NCBI GenBank assembly: GCA_009885845.1
Contig: VFJW01000119.1
Span: forward strand, 1 to 34,696
DNA: 34,696 nucleotides
Origin: Geobacter sp.
Lineage (GTDB): Bacteria > Desulfobacterota > Desulfuromonadia > Geobacterales > Pseudopelobacteraceae
Reading direction: 5' to 3'
Position numbers and translations under genes: made by a program. Under the pieces are notes generated by a model, which was not told the origin of the DNA, did no database searches, and worked only from the letters and a program-made list of their open reading frames with translations. Positions 26,623 to 34,341 of the stretch are shown here, in pieces. The first letter of the stretch is position 1, and each line of letters begins with the position of its first letter.

Positions 26623-26928
26623 CGTGATTTTCAAAAACTACGTATGCTCCACGATAAAGGACGTATCACGCTCCATGCTATAGACAGCTACTCATTAAGA
26701 AATTCAGCCCACTTCCCGAATTTATTTCTAACTTACTAGCCCCGGTAACCGGGATAAGTGCGTTCACAAAATTATTTCCTGCATAAAACTGCAGAAATCA
26801 TTTCTAACTTACTAATTGACAAACACGACCCAATCTGTTTTAGTGCGAACAGTTATATCCGTAACTATTTAAAATAACTGAATATTTTTAGTTTTGCTAA
26901 AAAAATTTATCTTGGAGAATGTACTCAA
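26623..26928. promoter_or_regulatory. Intergenic regulatory region upstream of pyruvate carboxylase
   Basis: This A+T-rich stretch holds no gene I can support. It contains a 15-base direct repeat, ATTTCTAACTTACTA, at 26724-26738 and 26800-26814; a palindrome CCCGGT-A-ACCGGG at 26741-26753; a candidate promoter, TTGACA at 26816-26821 and TTTAGT at 26839-26844 with 17 bases between; and an inverted repeat AGTTA-TATCCG-TAACT at 26851-26866 just downstream. The second direct repeat ends next to the -35 box, so an activator or repressor site is plausible. Confidence 0.5.
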
Positions 26929-29900
26929 ATGGAAAAATACCGGTTTCGTAAAGTCATGGCGGCAAATCGAGGCGAAATTGCTATCCGCATCTTTCGCGCC
27001 TGTACCGAGCTTGGCATCGGCACTGTTGCACTCTATTCTGAAGAAGATAAGCTCTCTCTTCACCGCTATAAAGCTGACGAGGCATATCTGATCGGTAAAG
27101 GGAAGTCGCCGATCGATGCGTACCTCGGCATTGACGAGATCATTGCTCTGGCGCTCAAGGCTGACGTAGACGCCATTCATCCCGGGTATGGCTTTCTGTC
27201 TGAGAATGCTGAATTTGCCGAGGAATGCCGGATTAACGGCATAACCTTTATCGGCCCTACCGCTGAAATGATGCGTGCGCTGGGGGACAAGGTTTCCGGG
27301 AGACGGGCCGCTATCACCGCCGGTGTCAATGTTGTACCGGGAACGGAAAATCCGATTGAGAAAGAAGAAGACGCGCTGATTTTTGCCAAGGAACATGGCT
27401 ATCCGATCATCATCAAGGCTTCGGCGGGCGGCGGTGGTCGCGGCATGCGTGTTGCCGCCAATAAAAAAGAGCTGCTTGAGGGGCTTGTTGCGGCCAGCAG
27501 TGAGGCCAAAGCCTCCTTCGGTAATGCCGAAATTTTTCTGGAACGCTACCTGGCACATCCGAAACATATAGAAGTTCAGGTGCTGGGGGATAATTACGGC
27601 AATCTGGTACATTTTTTCGATCGGGACTGCTCGGTTCAGCGTCGTCATCAAAAAGTAGTCGAATTTGCGCCGTCGCTCTCCCTGACGCAAACCCAGAGGG
27701 AGGAACTCTGTACGGCTGCGCTTAAAATTGCGGGACACGTAAAGTACCGCAATGCCGGAACCATTGAGTTTCTTGTGGACACCGAAGGTAAGCACTACTT
27801 CATCGAGATGAATCCCCGCATTCAGGTAGAGCATACCGTCACCGAGATGATAACCGGCCGTAACCTCGTGCAGAACCAGATCCTGGTCGCCTGCGGCCAC
27901 AAACTCTCCGATCCCGAGATTAATATTCCGTCGCAGAGCGCCATCGACATGCGGGGCTACGCAATTCAATGCCGAATTACCACTGAAGACCCGTCTAACA
28001 ATTTCGCCCCTGATTTTGGAACGTTGACTACCTATCGCTCGGCTGCCGGTTTCGGTGTACGTCTTGATGCCGGCAATGCGTTTACCGGTGCCAAGATCAC
28101 TCCCCATTACGATTCGATGCTGGTTAAAATATGTGCGTGGGGTCTCTCCTTTTCAGAGGCTGCCAATATCATGCATCGTGCCCTGCAGGAGTTCCGTGTC
28201 CGCGGTGTTAAAACCAATATCGCTTTTCTCGAAAACGTCATTACTCACCCGGTCTTTCTTCGCGGGCAGTGTGACACCTCCTTTATCGAAAAACATCCGG
28301 AACTGCTCCATTTCCGAGAAAAGCAGGATCGGGCCAGTAAGGTGCTTAACTTCCTGGGCGAAGTGATTGTCAACGGTTCTCCGGGGGTGGCGAAGCCGCT
28401 CAAGTCGGGAGAGCTGATCGAGGCCCGCACTCCGTATGTCGATACCACCAGACCGCGGCCGTCCGGCAGCAAGGATCTATTCATGCAGCTTGGAGCCGAG
28501 GGGCTCTCCAAATGGATTCTGGAACAGAAGAAACTGCTGATCACCGACACGACCATGCGCGATGCCCATCAGTCCAATCTGGCAACACGAGTTCGCAGCT
28601 ATGACCTTCTCAAGATCGCCGAACCGACCTCTTATCTGGGTGCCGAACTGTTTTCGCTGGAGTGCTGGGGCGGGGCAACGTTTGATGTCTCGATGCGTTT
28701 CCTGCGGGAGGACCCCTGGCAGCGACTCCATAAACTGTCAGAATTGATTCCAAATATCCTTTTCCAGATGCTGCTGCGCGGCTCAAATGCCGTTGGATAC
28801 ACCAATTATCCGGACAATGTGGTGCAGAAGTTCGTGGAAGAGGCAGCTGATTCCGGCGTTGATATCTTCCGTGTGTTTGATTCACTCAACTGGACCACCG
28901 GCATGAAGGTTGCGATGGATGCGGTGCGCAAATCAGGAAAAATCTGTGAAGCAGCCATCTGTTATACCGGTGACATTACCGACCCGAGACGGGATAAGTA
29001 TCCGCTTGAATACTACGTCAATATGGCGAAAGAGCTTGAGAATATGGGTGCTCACATTCTGGCTATCAAGGATATGGCCGGCCTGCTCAAGCCACTCGCT
29101 GCCTACAAACTGGTAAAGGCGCTCAAGGAAAATATCGGCATCCCGATTCATCTGCATACCCATGATACCTCTTCAAACGGCAGCGCCATGCTGCTGAAAG
29201 CCAGTGAAGCCGGTGTGGATATCGTTGATGCTGCGCTTTCGTCACTCTCCGGTCTGACTGCACAGCCCAACCTGAACGCACTGGTAGCTACTCTCGAAGG
29301 TAGTGAGCGCGATCCGCTGGTTAATGCTCCCGGTCTGCAAAAACTTGCCAACTATTGGGAAACGGTTCGTGATTACTATTCTCCTTTTGAATCCGGCCTC
29401 AAGAGCGGTACTGCGGAGGTGTATCACCACGAAATTCCCGGTGGCCAGTATTCAAACTACAAGCCGCAGGTTGCCGGCCTCGGTCTGATCGAGCGCTGGG
29501 ATGACTGCAAGGAGATGTACCACAAGGTGAACATGCTGTTCGGCGATATTGTCAAAGTCACCCCCTCCTCAAAGGTTGTCGGCGACATGGCCATGTTTCT
29601 GGTCAAGAACAATCTGGAGCCGCAGGATGTTTTCACCAGCAAAGAGGACCTGGCTTTCCCTGAATCGGTTGTCGGCATGTTCAAAGGAATGCTTGGCCAG
29701 CCGTATCAGGGATGGCCGCAGGAACTCCAGAAAATTATCCTGAAAGGAGAACAGCCGATTACCTGCCGCCCCGGTGAACTGCTGGAACCGGTGGACTTTG
29801 AAGAGGAAAAATTGAAACTGGAAGAGAAGTTAGGTCATCGGGTTGATGATCGGGCGCTTGTTTCCGCTATTCTTTACCCGAATGTCTATCCCGAATTTGA

Positions 29901-30378
29901 CCGTCATCGCCAGCAGTTTTCCGACATCTCGGTTATTCCGACTCCGATCTTTTTCTATGGTCTCGAACCGGGGCAGGAAACCTCTCTGGATATTGAACAG
30001 GGAAAGACCCTGATCATCAAGCTCAACGCGGTTGGAAAAGTGCAGAGTGACGGTACTCGCGCGGTGTATTTCGAGCTGAACGGCAACAATCGTTCGGTTG
30101 TGATCCGCGACCAGTCGGTACAAAGTGATCAGGCAGTACGTGTGAAGGCTGAAAAGGGCAATCCCTGTCACATCGGGGCACCGATGCCGGGCAAAGTGTT
30201 GAAGGTGAATGTCAAGTCGGGTGATCTGATCAAGGCAGGAGATGTATTGATGGTCACCGAGGCGATGAAGATGGAGACCAACATCAAGGCCAAAGCGGAT
30301 GGCACAGTTGCAGATGTGAAGTTTAAAGAAGGGGATAAGGTTGAGAAAGAAGATCTGGTGATTGTCATCGTGGAATAG
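26929..30378 (+). CDS. pyc: Pyruvate carboxylase
   Basis: This single-chain biotin enzyme makes oxaloacetate from pyruvate, bicarbonate and ATP. The 1149 residues contain the full set: biotin carboxylase (about 4-455, with the ATP loop SAGGGGRGMRVA near 165 and FIEMNPRIQVEHTVTEM), carboxyltransferase (from about 536, TDTTMRDAHQSN; carbamylated lysine region AIKDMAGLLKP near 713), the tetramerisation region, and a biotinyl domain with K1114 in VTEAMKMETN. The start has TTGGAGAA upstream. In acetate- and pyruvate-using anaerobes it refills the TCA cycle. A long antisense frame on the other strand is only a shadow. Confidence 0.98.
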   Translation: MEKYRFRKVMAANRGEIAIRIFRACTELGIGTVALYSEEDKLSLHRYKADEAYLIGKGKSPIDAYLGIDEIIALALKADVDAIHPGYGFLSENAEFAEECRINGITFIGPTAEMMRALGDKVSGRRAAITAGVNVVPGTENPIEKEEDALIFAKEHGYPIIIKASAGGGGRGMRVAANKKELLEGLVAASSEAKASFGNAEIFLERYLAHPKHIEVQVLGDNYGNLVHFFDRDCSVQRRHQKVVEFAPSLSLTQTQREELCTAALKIAGHVKYRNAGTIEFLVDTEGKHYFIEMNPRIQVEHTVTEMITGRNLVQNQILVACGHKLSDPEINIPSQSAIDMRGYAIQCRITTEDPSNNFAPDFGTLTTYRSAAGFGVRLDAGNAFTGAKITPHYDSMLVKICAWGLSFSEAANIMHRALQEFRVRGVKTNIAFLENVITHPVFLRGQCDTSFIEKHPELLHFREKQDRASKVLNFLGEVIVNGSPGVAKPLKSGELIEARTPYVDTTRPRPSGSKDLFMQLGAEGLSKWILEQKKLLITDTTMRDAHQSNLATRVRSYDLLKIAEPTSYLGAELFSLECWGGATFDVSMRFLREDPWQRLHKLSELIPNILFQMLLRGSNAVGYTNYPDNVVQKFVEEAADSGVDIFRVFDSLNWTTGMKVAMDAVRKSGKICEAAICYTGDITDPRRDKYPLEYYVNMAKELENMGAHILAIKDMAGLLKPLAAYKLVKALKENIGIPIHLHTHDTSSNGSAMLLKASEAGVDIVDAALSSLSGLTAQPNLNALVATLEGSERDPLVNAPGLQKLANYWETVRDYYSPFESGLKSGTAEVYHHEIPGGQYSNYKPQVAGLGLIERWDDCKEMYHKVNMLFGDIVKVTPSSKVVGDMAMFLVKNNLEPQDVFTSKEDLAFPESVVGMFKGMLGQPYQGWPQELQKIILKGEQPITCRPGELLEPVDFEEEKLKLEEKLGHRVDDRALVSAILYPNVYPEFDRHRQQFSDISVIPTPIFFYGLEPGQETSLDIEQGKTLIIKLNAVGKVQSDGTRAVYFELNGNNRSVVIRDQSVQSDQAVRVKAEKGNPCHIGAPMPGKVLKVNVKSGDLIKAGDVLMVTEAMKMETNIKAKADGTVADVKFKEGDKVEKEDLVIVIVE

Positions 30379-30407
30379 ATTTTTCTCAAACAATCACGAT
30401 TGCAACT

Positions 30408-30442
30408 ATTACGCCCCGTTACCGAAAGTAGCGGGGCGTAAT
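30408..30442. terminator. Long hairpin after pyc
   Basis: ATTACGCCCCGTTAC and GTAGCGGGGCGTAAT pair over 15 bp with one G-T pair around a CGAAA loop, about 30 bases after the pyc stop. No U-tract follows on either strand, so it may need Rho, or may mainly protect the mRNA end from the 3' side. It lies between convergent genes. Confidence 0.6.
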
Positions 30443-30482
30443 AGTGTTTAGCAGAGTAAAAGTATACTTAATTCAACGCGTA

Positions 30483-30710
30483 TCAGGAACATCCCATTTC
30501 CCCGCGCAGGTACATCTCCTCAACCTTGACTCGGGCCCACGGTGTCCGACGCAGAAATTTCAGGCTGGACGAAATACTCGGTTCATGAGTAAAACAACGG
30601 ATTTCGATGGTTCTGCCCATCTCCTCCCAGCCGTACTGTTCTACCAGGGCAGTCAGAATCATATTCAAGGTTACGCCCTGCAGGGGATCGCTGCTGTTTT
30701 GACCGGACAT
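30483..30710 (-). CDS. VF530-type small DNA-binding protein (DUF2132)
   Basis: The 75-residue protein matches the VF530 family nearly end to end: DPLQGVTLNMILTALVEQYG, then RCFTHEPSISSSLKFLRRTP and WARVKVEEMYL. The family has a known structure with a DNA-binding-like fold, but its role is unknown. AGGA lies seven bases before the ATG. It is a single gene, convergent with pyc. Confidence 0.88.
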   Translation of the reverse strand: MSGQNSSDPLQGVTLNMILTALVEQYGWEEMGRTIEIRCFTHEPSISSSLKFLRRTPWARVKVEEMYLRGEMGCS

Positions 30711-30785
30711 CCTGTTTTCCTACCTCCTGCCACGGTTTCATAGGACTAAACCGGCTGTAAATATTTTTAAGCTTAGAAAAAACAG

Positions 30786-30958
30786 TTAAACACAGAGGCA
30801 CAGAGTTCACAGAGGATAAACCTTAGAGTCAACAACAGGATGGCCGGTTAAAGACAAAAAATAAGGTTCACCCATATGGTGTTGTAATTCTTGTTTAAAA
30901 GCTCAAAGATTTCTCTGTGTTCTCTGTGTTCTCTGTGTTCTCTGTGCTCTCTGTGTTT
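30786..30958. repeat. ACACAGAG-type inverted repeat element, copy 2
   Basis: The left arm (30786-30815) contains AACACAGAG, GCACAGAG and TTCACAGAG. The right arm (30913-30957) is five tandem 9-mers of CTCTGTGTT, the fourth reading CTCTGTGCT. The arms are inverted relative to each other, with about 97 bases between. The same arms form the element at 2057-2181. It fills the gap between the hemerythrin and VF530 genes. Confidence 0.85.
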
Positions 30959-31002
30959 CAAATGCCGGTTTTAGGTTAATGGAACCCGTCTCCTGGGATC
31001 TG

Positions 31003-31428
31003 CTACCCGAAGTGATCGATCAGTTCCTCATCCCGGAAATAGCTGCTGAACTTGCAGTCGTGCAGGATAATGTGTCTGACCAGCCAATCTTTCAGATACA
31101 GTAACATGTTTTCGGTAAAGTCCGGCTTTTCGGCCAGAAATTTCTTTTCGAAGTGCTCCAGTTGTTCGAGGAGAAGAGTGTGTTCGGTCTTGTGCGTGTC
31201 ATATTCCGGATAATTATTAAATAACAGGAAACGTTCTTCCGACGCAAAGTGATTTCGCACGCACTGTTCGAGTGTTTTCAGGCTGTCGCCAATGATCTGG
31301 GTTTGAAACTCCTTGTGCGTATCAATGGTGCGGTTGATATCATTTATCAAGGAGACCAGAAGTCTGTGCTCATTGTCGATGGCAGGTATGCCGACGTTGT
31401 AATCCTCTATCCACTCCAGCGTACTCAT
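31003..31428 (-). CDS. Bacteriohemerythrin
   Basis: This 141-residue four-helix protein has all seven ligands of a non-heme di-iron, O2-binding centre: H21, H60, E64, H79, H83, H119 and D124 (motifs IDNEHRLL, HFASEE, HKTEH, HIILHD). It may store or sense oxygen in a mostly anaerobic cell. The ATG at 31428 is chosen over the TTG at 31434 because AGGA lies seven bases upstream. It follows the hybrid kinase gene after a gap of about 178 bases. Confidence 0.93.
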   Translation of the reverse strand: MSTLEWIEDYNVGIPAIDNEHRLLVSLINDINRTIDTHKEFQTQIIGDSLKTLEQCVRNHFASEERFLLFNNYPEYDTHKTEHTLLLEQLEHFEKKFLAEKPDFTENMLLYLKDWLVRHIILHDCKFSSYFRDEELIDHFG

Positions 31429-31492
31429 AAACAATTCCTTTACATGCGAAGCTTGATTTTTCGAATGCGGATGTGTGGGCCCGTATAAGAGC

Positions 31493-31518
31493 TATGAATT
31501 GCAACTATAAATTGCAAC
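31493..31518. repeat. Tandem 13-base repeat upstream of hemerythrin
   Basis: TATGAATTGCAAC is followed directly by TATAAATTGCAAC (one mismatch). It lies 65 bases before the hemerythrin start and could be a regulator binding site. The rest of the 31435-31606 gap shows nothing I can name. Confidence 0.45.
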
Positions 31519-31606
31519 TTAATGAGAGCATAGCTTATATCAAAGTAAGTTACATTGTAAAGATCTGCATGATGGCCGACAAGTCATGCTATACATTCAC
31601 TCAAAC

Positions 31607-33649
31607 TCAGGTGAAATCAGGATTTCCCCGCTCCATAACACTCTTCAACAGCTCCCGCATCTGGGCAAAGCTGTACGGTTTACTGAGAAAACCGGCTACT
31701 TCTCCATCTGTTATATGTGAGTTGATATCGACATCGCCAAACCCGCTGGAGATAATAATCGGCAGCTCCGGATTGATTTGTTTGATCTCCCTGAGCAACT
31801 CGTAACCATTCATGACCGGCATACCCAGATCAGTCACCACCAGGTTGATATATTCAGAGTTCTTACGATACAACTCCAGAGCTTCACTGCCGTTTGATGC
31901 TTCAAAAACGGAGAATCCGAGAGCCTTCAACAGATTTTTAGCAACAAGCATGAGCTGTGGTTCGTCCTCCACCAACAGGATTGACCCGCTCCCCTGCCAC
32001 GTTAGCGAGTCAGTCTGCTGAAGTGGTTCCACAGAGGAGTCGCTGCTCTTGGTGGGTAGATAGACCTTGAAGGTTGAGCCGTGATCAGGTTGGCTGAACA
32101 GCTGCAATGCTCCCTTATGAGAGGTGATGATGCCAAGGGTTGCCGACATCCCCAGACCGCGCCCGGTAAATTTTGTGGTGTAGAACGGTTCGAAGATTCG
32201 CTCTTTGGTTTCATCATCCATGCCGCAGCCGGTGTCAGTGACTTCCAGACAGACGTACTGACCAGGCGGAATGATTTTTCCCAGATGGTCCTTCTCCGTT
32301 TGTCCCGCAATTATCTCGGTATTTATCAAAGATACACAGATTTCACCATGTGCCTCGCCGATAGCTTCGGATGCATTGATAATCAGATTCATAACGATCT
32401 GCCTGATCTGGCTGGTATCACCCGTGATGCGGGGAATATCGCCGGATCGATTGGTTTTTATCACCACATTCTGATTGAGGGTGGCATTCAGCATCTTGAG
32501 CGTATCATCCACCAACGCTGAAATATTGAACTCCTTGCGGATTGTCATGGACTTTCCGGCGTACGCCAGCATCTGGTGGCAGAGTTCAGCAGCCCGCTGG
32601 GCGGCTTCTTCAATCTCGGGGATAAGCTCTCCGGCCATCTGCGGCCGCTGAGTTGCCAGGTCGCAATTGCAGATGATAACCGCCAGGATGTTGTTGAAGT
32701 CGTGGGCGATGCCGCCGGCAAGCACCCCGATACTCTCAAGTTTCTGGGCATGCTGGAGTTGCAGCCCGAGTGAATGTTTTTCCTGTTCGTCGCTTTTGCG
32801 GGCGGTGATATCTGTAAAAAAACCGGTAACTTCTTCGACTTTGCCATTTATGACGAGCGGATTTCCCGTCGCCCGGGCCCATATCCGCTCCCCGTTCTGG
32901 CGAACAAACTGAACTTCCACATCAAAAGGTTTTCCGTGGCTGACTGATTGTTCAAAAGCATCCGTGATGACCGGTATATATTCCGGAGCATAGTAGCTGA
33001 TACATCTGTTCACATCACTTGGGTTGAAATCCTTTTCGACCCCATAGATCCTGTACACTTCATCCGTCCAAGTGTGACGGCCTGTCGCAATATTGCATTT
33101 CCATCCGCCCATTTTTGCTAAACTCTGTACATCATCCAAAAGTTTATTGGCACTCTTTAGTTCATCCTCTATCTGCTTCCGCCTCGCCAGTTCATGCTCA
33201 AGTTCGCGGGTACGACCAGCAACGAGACTTTCAAGCTGGTTTTGGTGCATAATCGACTCCCGCTTTCTGCGGTCAATTTCGAGGAAAATGTCGAGTTTGC
33301 CTCGCAGAACCTCTGGCGAGTATGGCTTGGTTAAGTAGTCGACACCTCCTGACTGGTATCCCTTGAAGATCTCAAGCTCGTCCGCTAAGTGGGCAGTAAG
33401 AAACAGAATCGGGATAAGCCTGGTCTTCTCGTCTCCGCGCAGGTGTTCTGCCAGCTCATAACCGCTCATCCCCGGCATCTGCACGTCCAGAACGGCCACC
33501 GCAAATTGGTGGTCAAATGTCGCGGCAAGGGCCTGATTGCCGGAGGTGGCCTCTATGACATCGGCATCCACCGTGCTCAGAACGTGCCTGAGGGTAACAA
33601 GGTTTTCCTTCTTATCGTCCACGATCAGGATTTTCTGTCTATCCGACAT
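31607..33649 (-). CDS. Hybrid sensor histidine kinase (REC-PAS-HisKA-HATPase-REC)
   Basis: The 680-residue protein lacks membrane segments. It starts with a receiver domain (D55 in VLDVQMPGMSG), followed by a coiled coil (about 125-175), a PAS/PAC domain (about 180-285), HisKA with the phospho-accepting H316 in GGIAHDFNNIL, and an HATPase domain (NLIINASEAIGE, DTGCGMDDETKERIFEPF). A C-terminal receiver has D607 in VVTDLGMPVMNG. This is a soluble phosphorelay hub. GGGAGG lies seven bases before the ATG at 33649; the longer frame upstream is not supported. It probably belonged to one transcription unit with the upstream cheB before the DUF559 unit came between them. Confidence 0.95.
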   Translation of the reverse strand: MSDRQKILIVDDKKENLVTLRHVLSTVDADVIEATSGNQALAATFDHQFAVAVLDVQMPGMSGYELAEHLRGDEKTRLIPILFLTAHLADELEIFKGYQSGGVDYLTKPYSPEVLRGKLDIFLEIDRRKRESIMHQNQLESLVAGRTRELEHELARRKQIEDELKSANKLLDDVQSLAKMGGWKCNIATGRHTWTDEVYRIYGVEKDFNPSDVNRCISYYAPEYIPVITDAFEQSVSHGKPFDVEVQFVRQNGERIWARATGNPLVINGKVEEVTGFFTDITARKSDEQEKHSLGLQLQHAQKLESIGVLAGGIAHDFNNILAVIICNCDLATQRPQMAGELIPEIEEAAQRAAELCHQMLAYAGKSMTIRKEFNISALVDDTLKMLNATLNQNVVIKTNRSGDIPRITGDTSQIRQIVMNLIINASEAIGEAHGEICVSLINTEIIAGQTEKDHLGKIIPPGQYVCLEVTDTGCGMDDETKERIFEPFYTTKFTGRGLGMSATLGIITSHKGALQLFSQPDHGSTFKVYLPTKSSDSSVEPLQQTDSLTWQGSGSILLVEDEPQLMLVAKNLLKALGFSVFEASNGSEALELYRKNSEYINLVVTDLGMPVMNGYELLREIKQINPELPIIISSGFGDVDINSHITDGEVAGFLSKPYSFAQMRELLKSVMERGNPDFT

Positions 33650-33700
33650 CGCACTACCTCCCGGAATACACAAGGTATCTTTAATAACCGCACAACGTAT

Positions 33701-33847
33701 CCCTCCCCTCAATCCCCTCCCATAAAGGGAGGGGAGGTTTTATCTCTCCTCCTATGGAAAGGGTAGGTTTTAAACCCTCTCTCCCTTTATGAGAGAGGTA
33801 GGTTCTAAGCCCCCTCTCCCTTTATGGGAGAGGGTTGGGGAGAGGGG
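33701..33847. repeat. CCTCTCCC-type palindromic repeat, copy 1
   Basis: It contains CCCCTCCC-ATAAA-GGGAGGGG (33714-33734), a second imperfect hairpin (33776-33799) and CCCTCTCCC-TTTAT-GGGAGAGGG (33812-33834) followed by TTGGGGAGAGGG. The 3' end of the DUF559 gene lies inside it. A second copy in the same orientation is at 34204-34341. Confidence 0.85.
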
Positions 33848-34183
33848 GGAAGTAGACTCCTTCAAAATATTTTCCAATACTCCATCAATATTCGTCAAAA
33901 TCTCATTATTCCAGAACCGCAGAACCTTAAACCCTTGACTGTTAAGCCACATAGTCCTGTCTTCATCATTGTCTCTGTTATCAAGATGCTGACCACCATC
34001 AGCCTCAATAACAAGCGATGCTTCGTAGCAGACAAAGTCTGCAATGTAATATCCTATCTGTTCCTGTCTGCGAAATTTGAGACCGGATATCTGTTTTGTT
34101 TTAAGGCGTTTCCAAAGCAGGCGCTCGGCGTCAGTAGAGTTCTTCCGCAATTTTCTTGCTCTGTCTGTTAGGTTGATGGTCAT
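33770..34183 (-). CDS. DUF559 endonuclease-like protein
   Basis: The 137-residue protein has the DUF559 (Vsr-like, PD-(D/E)xK) core: STDAERLLWKRLKTKQISGL, then FRRQEQIGYYIADFVC with D49, and LVIEADGGQH with E60 and H66. GFKVLRFWNNEIL closes the domain. The last 25 or so residues (from SPLSPTLSHKGRGG) are translated from the flanking palindromic repeat rather than from an ancestral domain. The Shine-Dalgarno is weak. Its role is unknown; relatives are predicted nucleases. It is flanked by two copies of the same repeat. Confidence 0.85.
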   Translation of the reverse strand: MTINLTDRARKLRKNSTDAERLLWKRLKTKQISGLKFRRQEQIGYYIADFVCYEASLVIEADGGQHLDNRDNDEDRTMWLNSQGFKVLRFWNNEILTNIDGVLENILKESTSPLSPTLSHKGRGGLEPTSLIKGERV

Positions 34184-34203
34184 TAGTACTACTCACTTTA
34201 TCA

Positions 34204-34341
34204 CCCTCCCCTCAATCCCCTCCCATAAATGGAGGGGAGGCTTATTCTTCCATAAAGGGAGGGGAGGTTTTTTCTCTCCTCCTATGGAAAGGGTAGGTTT
34301 TAAACCCCCTCTCCCTTTATGGGAGAGGGTTGGGGAGAGGG
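34204..34341. repeat. CCTCTCCC-type palindromic repeat, copy 2
   Basis: It has the same order of blocks as copy 1: CCCCTCCC-ATAAATGGAGGGG, the segment TTTCTCTCCTCCTATGG, GGGTAGGTTTTAAACC and CCCTCTCCC-TTTAT-GGGAGAGGG, then TTGGGGAGAGGG. It includes one extra half-hairpin (34249-34267) and lies between cheB and the DUF559 gene, with the last cheB codons inside it. Confidence 0.85.

Noticed and set aside
26869-28107. Long minus-strand frame (412 codons) opposite pyruvate carboxylase
   Set aside because: It lies fully antisense to well-conserved pyc coding sequence, has no recognisable motif and reads as a codon-bias shadow.
30913-30957. CRISPR-like short repeats
   Set aside because: The 9-base units are directly adjacent with no spacers and no cas genes nearby; they are simple tandem repeats.
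33650-33712. Longer start for the hybrid kinase
   Set aside because: The extra 21 codons precede a complete receiver-domain start and lack a ribosome binding site; GGGAGG supports the ATG at 33649.
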